This document shows, in pieces, positions 8,808 through 17,367 of a stretch of 64,000 bases of DNA. The stretch comes from Deltaproteobacteria bacterium (GTDB lineage: Bacteria; Desulfobacterota; Binatia; UTPRO1), in the NCBI GenBank assembly GCA_020852955.1, contig JADYZW010000016.1:62001-126000 (forward strand), written 5' to 3'. The notes beneath the pieces were generated by a model that saw only the letters and a list, made by a program, of their open reading frames with translations, did not search any database and was not told where the DNA came from. A program made the translations under genes and the position numbers. Each line of letters starts with the position of its first letter. Position 1 is the first letter of the stretch.

Positions 8808-10589
8808 TCACACCTCGAAGCCGACCGCCCGCATGAGCGCGAGGGCGTTGCTCTTCGTCACGACCCCCGGGCGCATCGTGTAGTCGAAGCACATCCGCCC
8901 GTCCTCGAGGTGGTCCTCGAAGTGGACGTTGGCCGCGGGCGCGCCGAGGCCGTCGGCGATGCGCGCGAGGGCGAGATCGTGGGTCGTGACGAGCCCGAGC
9001 GCGCCGCGCGCGGCGAGCGTCCGCACGATCGCCTCCGCGCCGATCGCCCGGTCGTGGGAGTTGGTGCCGCTCAGGATCTCGTCGAGGAGGAAGAGGAGCG
9101 GCAGCGCCCCGCCGCCGAGCTCGACGATCCGGCTCAGGCGCTTCACCTCGGCGTAGAAGCGCGACGTCCCGTCCTGCAGCGAGTCGGTGATGCGGATCGC
9201 CGCGCCGACGGCGAGCGCTGTCAGCACGAGTCGGCGGGCCCGGACCGGCGCACCGGCGAGCGCGAGGACGACGTTGACGCCGACGGTGCGCAACAGCGTG
9301 CTCTTGCCCGACATGTTGGAGCCGCTCACGATCACCACCCGGCGCGCGTCGTCGAGGCGAAGATCGTTCCGCACGCACCGCTCCTCCGGGATCAACGGGT
9401 GGCCGATCCCGACGCCGTCGAAGCGCGGAGATGCGTCGACGAGCTCCGGGAACGGGTCGTCCGGGTGCTCGAAGGCGTGGCTCGCGAGCGCGAGGAGCGC
9501 CTCGAGCTCGCCGATCGCGGCGAGCCAGCGCGGCACCGCCGGCCCGGACTCGGCGCGCCACGTTTCGATCGCGAGCGCGAAGTTCGTGCGCCACAGGAGG
9601 ACGAACGATGCGAGCGCGAACACCTGGTTGCGGTGCGCGTCGAGGAGGTTCACGAGGCGCTCGAGACGCGCGATGCGTCGCGCCGGCGTCGCGCCGGCGT
9701 TCGTGATTGCGCTGTGGAGCGCCACGAGCCCGGGCGTCTCGAAGGTCGCGCGCTCGAGCTCGGCGAGGAGCTCGGCGAGGAGCGCCAGGTGCGCCGCCGG
9801 CTGCGCCGCGTGGCGGATGGCGGGCAGCACCTGCGCGCGCAGGCGGAGCGCGAACGCGATCTGCGCCGCGCCGGCGACGAGCATCGGCCAGGGTCCGAGC
9901 GCTTCGAGGTTCCACGCCGCCGCGGCGGTGCAGGTGAGCCCCGGGAGCGCCGCCGCGAGCCCGCGCGCGAGCCGCGTCGGCCGCCGCGGCTCGGCCGTCG
10001 CCCACGCCGTGAGCGCCGCCGGATCGACGACGCCGCGCACGTCCTCGCCGAGGAGCGCGATCGCCTCCCGGAGATCGAGGCGCGCGCGCAGCTCGTCGAC
10101 CGCCCGCTGGCGGGCGCGCACCTCGGCCGGCGCCGCCGGGGCGAGCAGCCAGCGCGCCAGCGTCTCCTCGCCCGCCTGCGTCCGCGCCGTGCAGAGCAGC
10201 TCGAAGAGCGAGCCGCGTCCGAAGAGATCGAGATCCGCGGCATAGGGGTGCGCGGGATCGAGGAAACGCTCGCCGGCGATCCCCCGGCCCGCGAACGCGT
10301 GGTCGAGACGCGCCACGCCGAGCTCGTAGAAGCGAACGCCGCGCGCGACCCGGCGCTCGGCGCGGCGGGCCCGCTGGTGTGCGACGACGAGCCCGACGAA
10401 TCCCGCCGCCGGCAGCCAGACGAGCCAGCGCGGCACGAGGCGGAAGTCGAACGCGAGGAAAAGCAGTGCGAGCCCGACGCCGAACGTCGCCATGCGGAGG
10501 CGCGACAGGCGCGCGATCCACGCCGCCAGCGCGGCGTGCTCGTCGCGTCGCGCCCGCAGGCGCGTCTCGTATTCCGCCCGCGGGCTCAT
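8808..10589 (-). CDS. membrane-anchored MutS-like ATPase
   Basis: A 593-residue protein with a MutS-type C-terminal ATPase: Walker A SGSNMSGKSTLLRTVG (about residue 425) and Walker B LLFLLDEILSGTNSHDR. The mismatch-recognition and connector domains of true MutS are absent. Instead it has a hydrophobic pair near residues 33-72 and another hydrophobic segment near 235-255, so it is probably tethered to the inner membrane. Such membrane MutS homologues are widespread but uncharacterised; mismatch repair is unlikely. It is convergent with the TSUP gene and 13 bases downstream of the caspase-like gene on the same strand. Confidence 0.85.
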   Translation of the reverse strand: MSPRAEYETRLRARRDEHAALAAWIARLSRLRMATFGVGLALLFLAFDFRLVPRWLVWLPAAGFVGLVVAHQRARRAERRVARGVRFYELGVARLDHAFAGRGIAGERFLDPAHPYAADLDLFGRGSLFELLCTARTQAGEETLARWLLAPAAPAEVRARQRAVDELRARLDLREAIALLGEDVRGVVDPAALTAWATAEPRRPTRLARGLAAALPGLTCTAAAAWNLEALGPWPMLVAGAAQIAFALRLRAQVLPAIRHAAQPAAHLALLAELLAELERATFETPGLVALHSAITNAGATPARRIARLERLVNLLDAHRNQVFALASFVLLWRTNFALAIETWRAESGPAVPRWLAAIGELEALLALASHAFEHPDDPFPELVDASPRFDGVGIGHPLIPEERCVRNDLRLDDARRVVIVSGSNMSGKSTLLRTVGVNVVLALAGAPVRARRLVLTALAVGAAIRITDSLQDGTSRFYAEVKRLSRIVELGGGALPLLFLLDEILSGTNSHDRAIGAEAIVRTLAARGALGLVTTHDLALARIADGLGAPAANVHFEDHLEDGRMCFDYTMRPGVVTKSNALALMRAVGFEV

Positions 10590-10602
10590 GCGGCGCGCGG
10601 CG

Positions 10603-13020
10603 CTACGGCTTCCTGATCGGCGTCGGCGCGGGCGACGGCGCCGCCGCGCGCTTGCGCCCGTTGAACGTCCAGCCGTCGACGTGCAGGCCGCCGTCGACCG
10701 TGTAGCCGGTCTGGTAGAGTCGGACGACCCCGTCGGGATCGACGATCACGAAGCTCGGCGTGCCGCTCACGCCGTAACCCTGGAAGGTGGCGCGGTGCGC
10801 GTCGATCGCGACGATCTCGGGGAAAGGCTCCTTCTGGTCGGCGAGGAAGCGCCGCACCAGCTCCGGATCCTCGTCGGTGATCGCGATCAGGTCGAGATGG
10901 CGCGCCTTGGCGTAGGCCATGATTTCGGGAAGCGCGTGCTTGCAGATCACGCACCAGGTCGCCCAGAAATAGAGGAGGTCGGAGCGGTCCGTGGCGAGCT
11001 GGTCCTCACCGCGGATGACGTCGAGGTCCATCGTCGGCGCGACGCTGCCGACCTTCGGTGGCCCCGGCAGCTTCGGCAGCTCGAGCGGATACGGGCCTGG
11101 ACGGAGCGTCACCGTGCGTGCGACCCCGTCGCGGAGCGTCGCGAGCGCGTAGTCGACGCCGATCTCGCTCCGCATGGTCCACTCGCGGACCTGCGTCGGC
11201 TCCGTGAAGAGCGCCCCCGGCGGGCCGAGGATCACGTCGCCCACCTGCAGCCCCGCCGCCTTGGCCGGCGAGTCCGGGTTCACGGTCATGACCGCGACCG
11301 CGCCCTCCCCGATGTTCCACTTCCTGCGCTGTGCCTCGTCGAGCGGACGGAAGTAGATGCCCATGTACGCGGGCATGAGCTCCTCGACGAGGCGGCGCTC
11401 CTCGGCGAGCGGCGGAAAGCTCTCGCCCGTCGCGAGCGCGGCCGGCGCGGCGACGTCGATCGGTCCGCCGAGCGCCAGATCCTCGCACGCCGCGAGCCGC
11501 TCGTAGGAGGCGCGCTCCTCGGGCGTCGCGCGCGTCGTCATGTAGACGCGGCCCGCCATGCTGGTGAGGTGGGTGCGCAGGCGCAGCACCGCGCCGAGCC
11601 GCACCTCGGCGCGGTAGCTCGCGGCCGCGGCATCGGCGGCCTTGCGCTTCAGGAGCTTCAGGCGGGCGTGGCGCGCGGGGTCGGCGCTCGCGAACGGCAC
11701 GAGCTCGGCGAGAAGCTCGTAGAGGGTCTTCCGACGGCCGTCGGCGTCGAGGGCCTTCAGGGCCGCCGCCTCGAGGCGCGGCTTCCATACCGGGTGATCG
11801 CGAACGAACTCCCGCAGGATCTCGATCTTGAGCGCGTCGAACGCCTGGTTCCAGCGCTCGGCATAGGTCGCGAGGCGGCTCGAGAACTCGGGCAGCACGC
11901 GCGCCTGCTCCTCGAGCTCGCCGAGCGAGCGCGGGCTGAAGGTTCCGAAGCTCGCGCCGATGCGATCGAGCAAGCGGATGTCCGGCTCCCACGCGCCACG
12001 ATCGCGCCACGCCTCGGCGAGGAGCTCATCGGCGAGCGCGGCCATCGCCCGCTCGGGCGACGCATCCGGGCCGCGCCGGCCGGCGGCCTGCGCGGCCTTC
12101 GTGAGCCGCGCCGCGAGGAACACGTCGAGCGTCGTGTTCGGAATGTCGGGAGTGCGGTCCGTGACGAGCACGCTGCGCTCGGCGGCCGGGAAACGGTCGA
12201 GCCCGGCGACGGCCTCGAGGAAATGATGCGCGTGCCCGATGCCGTCCTTGCCGCGGTTCTCGGGGTAGCATCCGTAGGCGCGCCGATCGGCGGTAGTCGA
12301 GAAGTATCCGCACACGTTGCCGACGGGCGTCGCGTCGGCGTCCGGGTGGACGACCTGCGCGAACGACCCGGAGAAGCACTGCGACATGAGCATCACCACG
12401 CGAACGCCCGGGTCCAGGACGGCGAGCATCTCGCGGAGCTCGGTCACGCTGAGCTTGTCGTTCCAGAGCGAGATGGTGTTGTCCTTGAGATCCTTCTCGT
12501 TCTTCTCGCCATGGTCGGTGACGTAGAGGAGCAGCGTATCGCCCGGGCCGAGACGCGCCTTCGCCTCGGCGAACCAGCCGCGGAGCGCGTCCTTCGTCGC
12601 CCTCAGCAGGGTCACGCCCGCGATGGTCGAGTCGACGTACGTGATCGGCGCGCGGAGCGCGTTCTGCGTCCACTGCGGCAGGACCCAGAAGCCGCGCGCA
12701 TCGTCGGTCTCGCGGGTCGCCAAGTCGGGCGCCGGATCGGCGCCGTCGGCGCTGAAGACGGCGATGTTCCCCGCCGGCACGCCGCCCGCGCGCAGCAGCT
12801 CCCACGCCCGGCGGATGTGGTGCAGGTGGCTCCGGTAGTTGATCTCCTTCCGGCCGCCGCCGTTCAGGAGCAGCGCGTGGAGACGCCCCGGCGCCGGCGG
12901 CGGTGCACCGGCGTCCACGGCCCGCGCACCCGGCTCACCGGCGTGCACGGCGCAGCCCGCCGCCGGAAGCCACAGCGCGAAGAGCGCGAGGACGAGGCGG
13001 CACCCGCGGGCGGTCGGCAC
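10603..13020 (-). CDS. caspase-like / PDZ / thioredoxin fusion lipoprotein
   Basis: An 805-residue exported protein. A signal sequence ending LPAAGC (Cys23) looks like a lipobox. Residues about 45-225 have a C13/caspase-like (clan CD) core with the catalytic pair YVTDHG (His170) and LMSQCFSGSF (Cys215). A long helical region of about 300 residues follows. Residues about 555-650 form a PDZ domain (VNPDSPAKAAGLQVGDVIL), and residues about 655-790 a TlpA-like thioredoxin fold with WATWCVICK (Cys690, Cys693) and the cis-proline loop GVSGTPSFVI. It would act in the periplasm or at the outer membrane. Cleaved substrates and redox partners are unknown; the architecture is unfamiliar to me. Confidence 0.85.
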   Translation of the reverse strand: MPTARGCRLVLALFALWLPAAGCAVHAGEPGARAVDAGAPPPAPGRLHALLLNGGGRKEINYRSHLHHIRRAWELLRAGGVPAGNIAVFSADGADPAPDLATRETDDARGFWVLPQWTQNALRAPITYVDSTIAGVTLLRATKDALRGWFAEAKARLGPGDTLLLYVTDHGEKNEKDLKDNTISLWNDKLSVTELREMLAVLDPGVRVVMLMSQCFSGSFAQVVHPDADATPVGNVCGYFSTTADRRAYGCYPENRGKDGIGHAHHFLEAVAGLDRFPAAERSVLVTDRTPDIPNTTLDVFLAARLTKAAQAAGRRGPDASPERAMAALADELLAEAWRDRGAWEPDIRLLDRIGASFGTFSPRSLGELEEQARVLPEFSSRLATYAERWNQAFDALKIEILREFVRDHPVWKPRLEAAALKALDADGRRKTLYELLAELVPFASADPARHARLKLLKRKAADAAAASYRAEVRLGAVLRLRTHLTSMAGRVYMTTRATPEERASYERLAACEDLALGGPIDVAAPAALATGESFPPLAEERRLVEELMPAYMGIYFRPLDEAQRRKWNIGEGAVAVMTVNPDSPAKAAGLQVGDVILGPPGALFTEPTQVREWTMRSEIGVDYALATLRDGVARTVTLRPGPYPLELPKLPGPPKVGSVAPTMDLDVIRGEDQLATDRSDLLYFWATWCVICKHALPEIMAYAKARHLDLIAITDEDPELVRRFLADQKEPFPEIVAIDAHRATFQGYGVSGTPSFVIVDPDGVVRLYQTGYTVDGGLHVDGWTFNGRKRAAAPSPAPTPIRKP

Positions 13021-13055
13021 GCGCGGACCCTACCAGAGCCTCGCGGGCGCGAGAA

Positions 13056-14381
13056 TCACGGTCCGCTTCGGAGCCGATAGCGGATCGGCATCTTCTTCGG
13101 ACCGCCGACGAACGTCGTGGCCATCGACTCGGGCTCGCCCGCGAGCTCGACGTGCTCGAGCCGCGGCAGGAGCTCCCGGAAGAAGGCTTCGAGCTCCATG
13201 CGGGCGAGGTGCGAGCCGAGACAGAAGTGCACGCCGATCCCGAACGCAAGGTGCGCATCGGCGTTGGTGCGCGCGATGTCGAAGCGCATCGGATCCGCGA
13301 ACACGGCCTCATCGCGGTTCGCGGAGAGATAGGACATCATGAGCCACTCGCCCGCGCGCAGGTCCACGTCCCCGAGCCGGTAGTCGGTCTGCGCCTGGCG
13401 CATGAAGTGGCGGACCGGCGTCACCCAGCGGATCATCTCGTTCACGGCGTTCGGGATCTTCCCGGGGTCGTCCTGCAGCGCCCGCAGCTGGTCGGGGTTG
13501 CGGATCAGCGCCTCGAGTCCGCCAGCTATCGAGCTCGACGTAGTGTCGTGGCCCGCGGTCGCGACGATCGAATAGTAGCCGGCGGTCTCGAGGTCGCCGA
13601 GCGGCTGGCCGTCGATCGTCCCGTTGGCGATCGTCGACGCGACGTCCGAGCGCGGGTGCGCCCGGCGGTCCATGGTGATGGCGTGGAAGTACATCGCCAT
13701 CTCCTGGAGCGCCTGCATCATGACGTGCGCCGGGTCTTCGCCCGGCCGGCCGCTCACGTCCGGATCCTCGCCGCCGAAGATCTTCTGCGTGAGCTCGAGC
13801 ATGCGGGGCTCGTCGGTCTCGGGCACGCCGAGGATGCTCAGGATCACGTGCAGCGGATAGTAGAGCGCGACATCGCGGACGAAGTCGCAGGCGCCGTCGA
13901 AGTCCAGCATGCGGTCGACGAAGCGCTTGGCGAGCACGGGGATTCGCGCACCGACCTCGCGGCGGAGGTTCGACGGCTTGAACCAATCGTTGGTGACGAG
14001 GCGGTAGGCGCGGTGCTCGGCGCCGTCCATGTGGACGAGCGTCTTGATGTCGATGCCGAGGGCGCGGTTCCTCTCGACCTCGGCGCGCGGCAGCAGCACG
14101 GAGTCGCGGGTATTCCAGAAGCGCGCGTGATCACGCTCGACCTCGGCGAGCGGCGCGTAGCGGGTCACGGCGCGAAACGGAACGAAGCCCTCCACCTCGA
14201 TCAGCGGCAACGGATCGGCCTGGCGCAGACGCGCGGCCGCCGCGTGCCACGCGTCGAGGTCGGCGTACGCCCGGCCGTCGACGAAGATGCGGGCGTCACC
14301 GAGGCGTGACAGGTCGGTCGGAGCCTGGCCGAGCACGCTCTCCCGCATACTCCAGCGTGGCCCCTCGGTCCACGGGTGCAT
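13056..14381 (-). CDS. cytochrome P450
   Basis: A 441-residue soluble bacterial P450. It has the I-helix oxygen-activation motif AGHDTTSSS, the ExxR motif in NEMIRWV, and the heme-thiolate loop FGIGVHFCLG, which matches FGxGxHxCxG exactly. The substrate is not deducible; related soil P450s hydroxylate lipids, terpenes or steroids. The start MHPWTEGPRW is the first ATG of the frame. It lies downstream of the lipid island on the same strand, separated from it by the catalase remnant. A ferredoxin partner is not encoded nearby. Confidence 0.93.
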   Translation of the reverse strand: MHPWTEGPRWSMRESVLGQAPTDLSRLGDARIFVDGRAYADLDAWHAAAARLRQADPLPLIEVEGFVPFRAVTRYAPLAEVERDHARFWNTRDSVLLPRAEVERNRALGIDIKTLVHMDGAEHRAYRLVTNDWFKPSNLRREVGARIPVLAKRFVDRMLDFDGACDFVRDVALYYPLHVILSILGVPETDEPRMLELTQKIFGGEDPDVSGRPGEDPAHVMMQALQEMAMYFHAITMDRRAHPRSDVASTIANGTIDGQPLGDLETAGYYSIVATAGHDTTSSSIAGGLEALIRNPDQLRALQDDPGKIPNAVNEMIRWVTPVRHFMRQAQTDYRLGDVDLRAGEWLMMSYLSANRDEAVFADPMRFDIARTNADAHLAFGIGVHFCLGSHLARMELEAFFRELLPRLEHVELAGEPESMATTFVGGPKKMPIRYRLRSGP

Positions 14382-14520
14382 GCGCCCCCGGTCGAGCGAT
14401 CGTCTCGCGCGTCGCGACGTCGGACGAGCGTCGAAGCCGGGAGCGACGTGCGGTCACCCCGTCCGCCGTATCGGCCGGGAACGGCAAGCCGATCGCGGTG
14501 TTCCGCCCGATCGCGCGCGG

Positions 14521-14868
14521 CTACCCGATCTCACGCGGCGAGATGGCGAGGGCCTTGGCCAGCCCTTCACCGTACGCCGGATCGGCCTTGAGGCAGTTGC
14601 GGACGTGCCGAATCTGGATCTCGCGCGGCGCATCGCCGATGGCGCGCGCGGTGTTGCCGAAGAGCGCCTGCTGCTGCGCCGGGCTCATCAGGCGGAAAAG
14701 CGCGCCGGGCTGGGAGGAGTCGTCGGTGTCCGTGCGGTGGTCCCAGTGGTCGGCCGCGCCTTCGAGCGCGAGCGGCGGCTCGGAGAACTCCGGCTGCTCC
14801 TGCCACTCGCCGTAGCTGTTGGGCTCGTAGCCCAGCGTGCTGCCGTAGTTGCCGTCGGCACGCCTGTT
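14521..14868 (-). pseudogene. C-terminal remnant of a clade-3 type catalase
   Basis: Reverse-strand translation gives about 115 clean residues that match the C-terminal end of heme catalases: [18 protein letters not shown], then DHWDHR, then [11 protein letters not shown], and [17 protein letters not shown], ending at TAG 14521-14523. The N-terminal three quarters, including the heme pocket and catalytic His and Asn, are missing and there is no start codon with a ribosome binding site. The fragment is in the same frame as, and begins about 33 bases after, the stop codon of the acyltransferase gene. It looks like the stump of a gene truncated by the arrival or rearrangement of the lipid genes. 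Confidence 0.85.
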
Positions 14869-14901
14869 GCTTTCGCAGCCGTGCCCGGAGTCGTGCCGAA
14901 G

Positions 14902-15732
14902 TCAGCCGAGGATCGGAAACCGCCGCTCCAGAGCGAGGCGATCGAGCGCCTCCTGCATCACGCGGCTGACGTGCTCGTAGATCGCGTCGCGGTCGGGTCG
15001 CGCACCGAACGCGCGCCGGAGGTCGATCGGTGCGAGCACCTCGGTGGTGATCTTGGCCGGCAGAGGAAGGTTCACTCCGGCGACGGACAACGGCAGCGGG
15101 AATCCCGCCGTGATCGGACAGAGCCTGGACCGCACGATCGAGCCGAACGGCGACCAGCGGGCGAGGCTCTCGCCTCGCGTGAGGAAGAGCTGCGTCTCCT
15201 GCCCACCGATCGACACCACGGGCACGATCGGGACGTTCTCCGCGAGCGCCGCGTCGACGAACCCGCGGCGTCCGCCGAAGTCGATCTTCGCCGAGTGCCA
15301 GCTCGGACGAAACGCATCGTAGTCGCCTCCGGGAAACACGAAGACGAGATGTCCGGCGCGGAGCGCGAGCGCCGTGTTGGCGCGCGACGCCGGCATCATG
15401 CCCCATTTGCGGAGCATCCAGGCGAACGGCGTCCAGAACACGATGTCGTGGCTCAAGAGGAACACCGCCCGCTCGACGCCGAAGTGGTCGAAGAGCGGTC
15501 CGGCAAGGACCGGGGCGTCGGGGGGCATCATCCCGCCGGAGTGGTTGCCGACGAGAAGCGCCCCTCCCGTCGCCGGCATTCGCTCGATGCCGCGCACCTC
15601 GGCGCGGTGGTACCACTGCGCGTAGAGGCGGACCACGGGAAGCGTCAAGCGGATGAACGCCGGATCACGCTCGCCGAGGTGATAGGTGGGCGCGCCGTCG
15701 CTCGGCCGATCCTCCTGCCCCGGTGCCGTCAT
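14902..15732 (-). CDS. lysophospholipid-type acyltransferase (PlsC superfamily)
   Basis: A 276-residue membrane-associated acyltransferase starting MTAPGQEDRPSD. The catalytic block is VGNHSGGMMPPDA, an NHSGG variant in which the acidic residue lies seven rather than four positions after His, as in hemolysin/MGAT-like members. FPGGDYDAFRPSWH is the second conserved block. It should transfer acyl-CoA to a glycerolipid or other alcohol. The start codon overlaps the stop of the acyl-CoA ligase gene by four bases (ATGA), so the two are coupled: the ligase makes the acyl-CoA, this enzyme uses it. Confidence 0.88.
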   Translation of the reverse strand: MTAPGQEDRPSDGAPTYHLGERDPAFIRLTLPVVRLYAQWYHRAEVRGIERMPATGGALLVGNHSGGMMPPDAPVLAGPLFDHFGVERAVFLLSHDIVFWTPFAWMLRKWGMMPASRANTALALRAGHLVFVFPGGDYDAFRPSWHSAKIDFGGRRGFVDAALAENVPIVPVVSIGGQETQLFLTRGESLARWSPFGSIVRSRLCPITAGFPLPLSVAGVNLPLPAKITTEVLAPIDLRRAFGARPDRDAIYEHVSRVMQEALDRLALERRFPILG

Positions 15733-17309
15733 CGCGCGGCCGCGGCGCGCTCGCGCGCCCACCGGTAGTCGGCCTTGCCGGCCGGCGAGCGCCGCACCTT
15801 CTCGACGAGGAGGAGGGCGCGCGGGATCTTGTAGGCCGCGATCCGCGATCGGCAGAAGCCCTGCAGCTCCGCGAGCGTGGGCGGCGTGCCCGGACGCGGC
15901 TCGACGATCGCCACCACACGTTCGCCCCAGCGCTCGTCGGGCGCGCCGGCTACGACGACGTCGAACACGGCCGGATGGGCCTTGAGGGCCGACTCGACCT
16001 CCTCGGGAAAGACCTTCTCGCCGCCGCTGTTGATGCTCGTCGACCCGCGCCCGAGGAGCGTGACCGCGCCGTCCGCCTCCACGGTTGCGAGATCCCCGGG
16101 AAGCACCCAGCGGACGCCGTCCACCTCGACAAAGGTGGCCGCCGTCTTCTCCGGATCGTTGTAGTACCCGATCGGGATATGCCCACGCCGGGCGAGTCGT
16201 CCGATCACCCCCGAGCCCGGCTCCACGGGCCGGAGCCGGTCGTCGAGCACGGCGGTCTGCTCGTTCACGCGGAACGTCGATCCCGTCCGGTTGCCGAGGG
16301 TTCCGGTTTCCGAGGAGCCGAAGCCATCGACGATCATGCGCCCGGGAAGTAGCTCCTCGAGCCGGGCCTTGGTCGCGGGCGACAGGATCGCTCCCCCCGA
16401 GCCGATGACCACCACCGACGAGGTGTCGTAGCGGTCCGGGTGCGCGGCAAGCTCCTCCGCCAGCGGGCGCGCCATCGCGTCCCCGACGATGACGATGAGC
16501 GTGACGCGCTCGCGACCGACGAGCTCCCAGATCTCGGCCGGATCGAAACGGCCACCTTCGGGAACGACGATCGTCCCGCCGCAGAAGAGATCGTGGAACG
16601 CGAGCCAGTGCGCGCTCGCGTGCATGAACGGCGGGGTCGGCAGCGCGACGATCCCCGGAGTCAGGACGCGCGCGGCGAGCTCTTCGGGATGCCGAATGAA
16701 GTCGCCGGTCGAGAACGGGTCGCCGCCTCCCATCGCCGCGAAGAAGATGTCCTCGTGACGCCAGACGACTCCTTTCGGCATCCCAGTGGTACCGCCCGTG
16801 TACAGGCAATAGCGGTCGTCGGAGGACCGCGGCGCGAACGCTCGCGCGGCGGACTGACCGGCGAGCATCTCCTCGTAGTCGAAGGCGGGCAGCGTCGCCT
16901 CGACGCCGCTCCCGTCCTCCACGAGGAGGAAGGTCGCCAGCTTCGGCAGCGCGCCGGCGATCGCGGCGACACGGGGCGCGAACACGCGGTGCAGGACGAG
17001 CGCAACGAGGTCGGCGTCGTCGAAGAGGTAGCGCAGCTCCCCCTCGACGTAGCGGTAGTTCACGTTGACGGGGACCGCACGGATCTTGAATGCCGCCAGC
17101 ATGCCCTCGAGATACTCGGGCCCGTTGTAGAGCTGCAGGCCGACGTGATCGCCCGGGCCGACTCCCCGCGTCGCGAGCGCGTGGGCGAGGCGGTTCGCGC
17201 GCCGATCGAGGTCCTCGTACGTGAAGCGGCGCGCGCCGGCGATCACCGCCGTGCGCTCCGGCACGACGTCGGCGACGCACTCGAAGAGATCCGCGAGATT
17301 GAACGACAC
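15729..17309 (-). CDS. acyl-CoA synthetase (AMP-forming fatty acid ligase)
   Basis: A 526-residue member of the ANL superfamily that activates carboxylic acids to acyl-CoA via acyl-AMP. Visible motifs are the P-loop YTGGTTGMPKG (about residues 180-190), the A5 region FGSSETGTLGNRTGS, the hinge LLGRGSTSINSGGEKVFP and the C-terminal catalytic lysine in SPAGKADYRW. Length is normal for FadD3/FadD13-like ligases. It is transcribed away from the alpha/beta hydrolase at 17.4 kb and is coupled to the acyltransferase. Substrate chain length is not deducible. Confidence 0.93.
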   Translation of the reverse strand: MSFNLADLFECVADVVPERTAVIAGARRFTYEDLDRRANRLAHALATRGVGPGDHVGLQLYNGPEYLEGMLAAFKIRAVPVNVNYRYVEGELRYLFDDADLVALVLHRVFAPRVAAIAGALPKLATFLLVEDGSGVEATLPAFDYEEMLAGQSAARAFAPRSSDDRYCLYTGGTTGMPKGVVWRHEDIFFAAMGGGDPFSTGDFIRHPEELAARVLTPGIVALPTPPFMHASAHWLAFHDLFCGGTIVVPEGGRFDPAEIWELVGRERVTLIVIVGDAMARPLAEELAAHPDRYDTSSVVVIGSGGAILSPATKARLEELLPGRMIVDGFGSSETGTLGNRTGSTFRVNEQTAVLDDRLRPVEPGSGVIGRLARRGHIPIGYYNDPEKTAATFVEVDGVRWVLPGDLATVEADGAVTLLGRGSTSINSGGEKVFPEEVESALKAHPAVFDVVVAGAPDERWGERVVAIVEPRPGTPPTLAELQGFCRSRIAAYKIPRALLLVEKVRRSPAGKADYRWARERAAAAR

Positions 17310-17367
17310 CGGGGCGGGACCATACTTGGTTTCCGAACCTTCTCAAACTCTGGTACTGCCCGCTGGC

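Noticed and set aside
10492..13080. 862-residue plus-strand ORF opposite the caspase-like gene
   Set aside because: Low-complexity Arg-rich translation without domains; antisense shadow.
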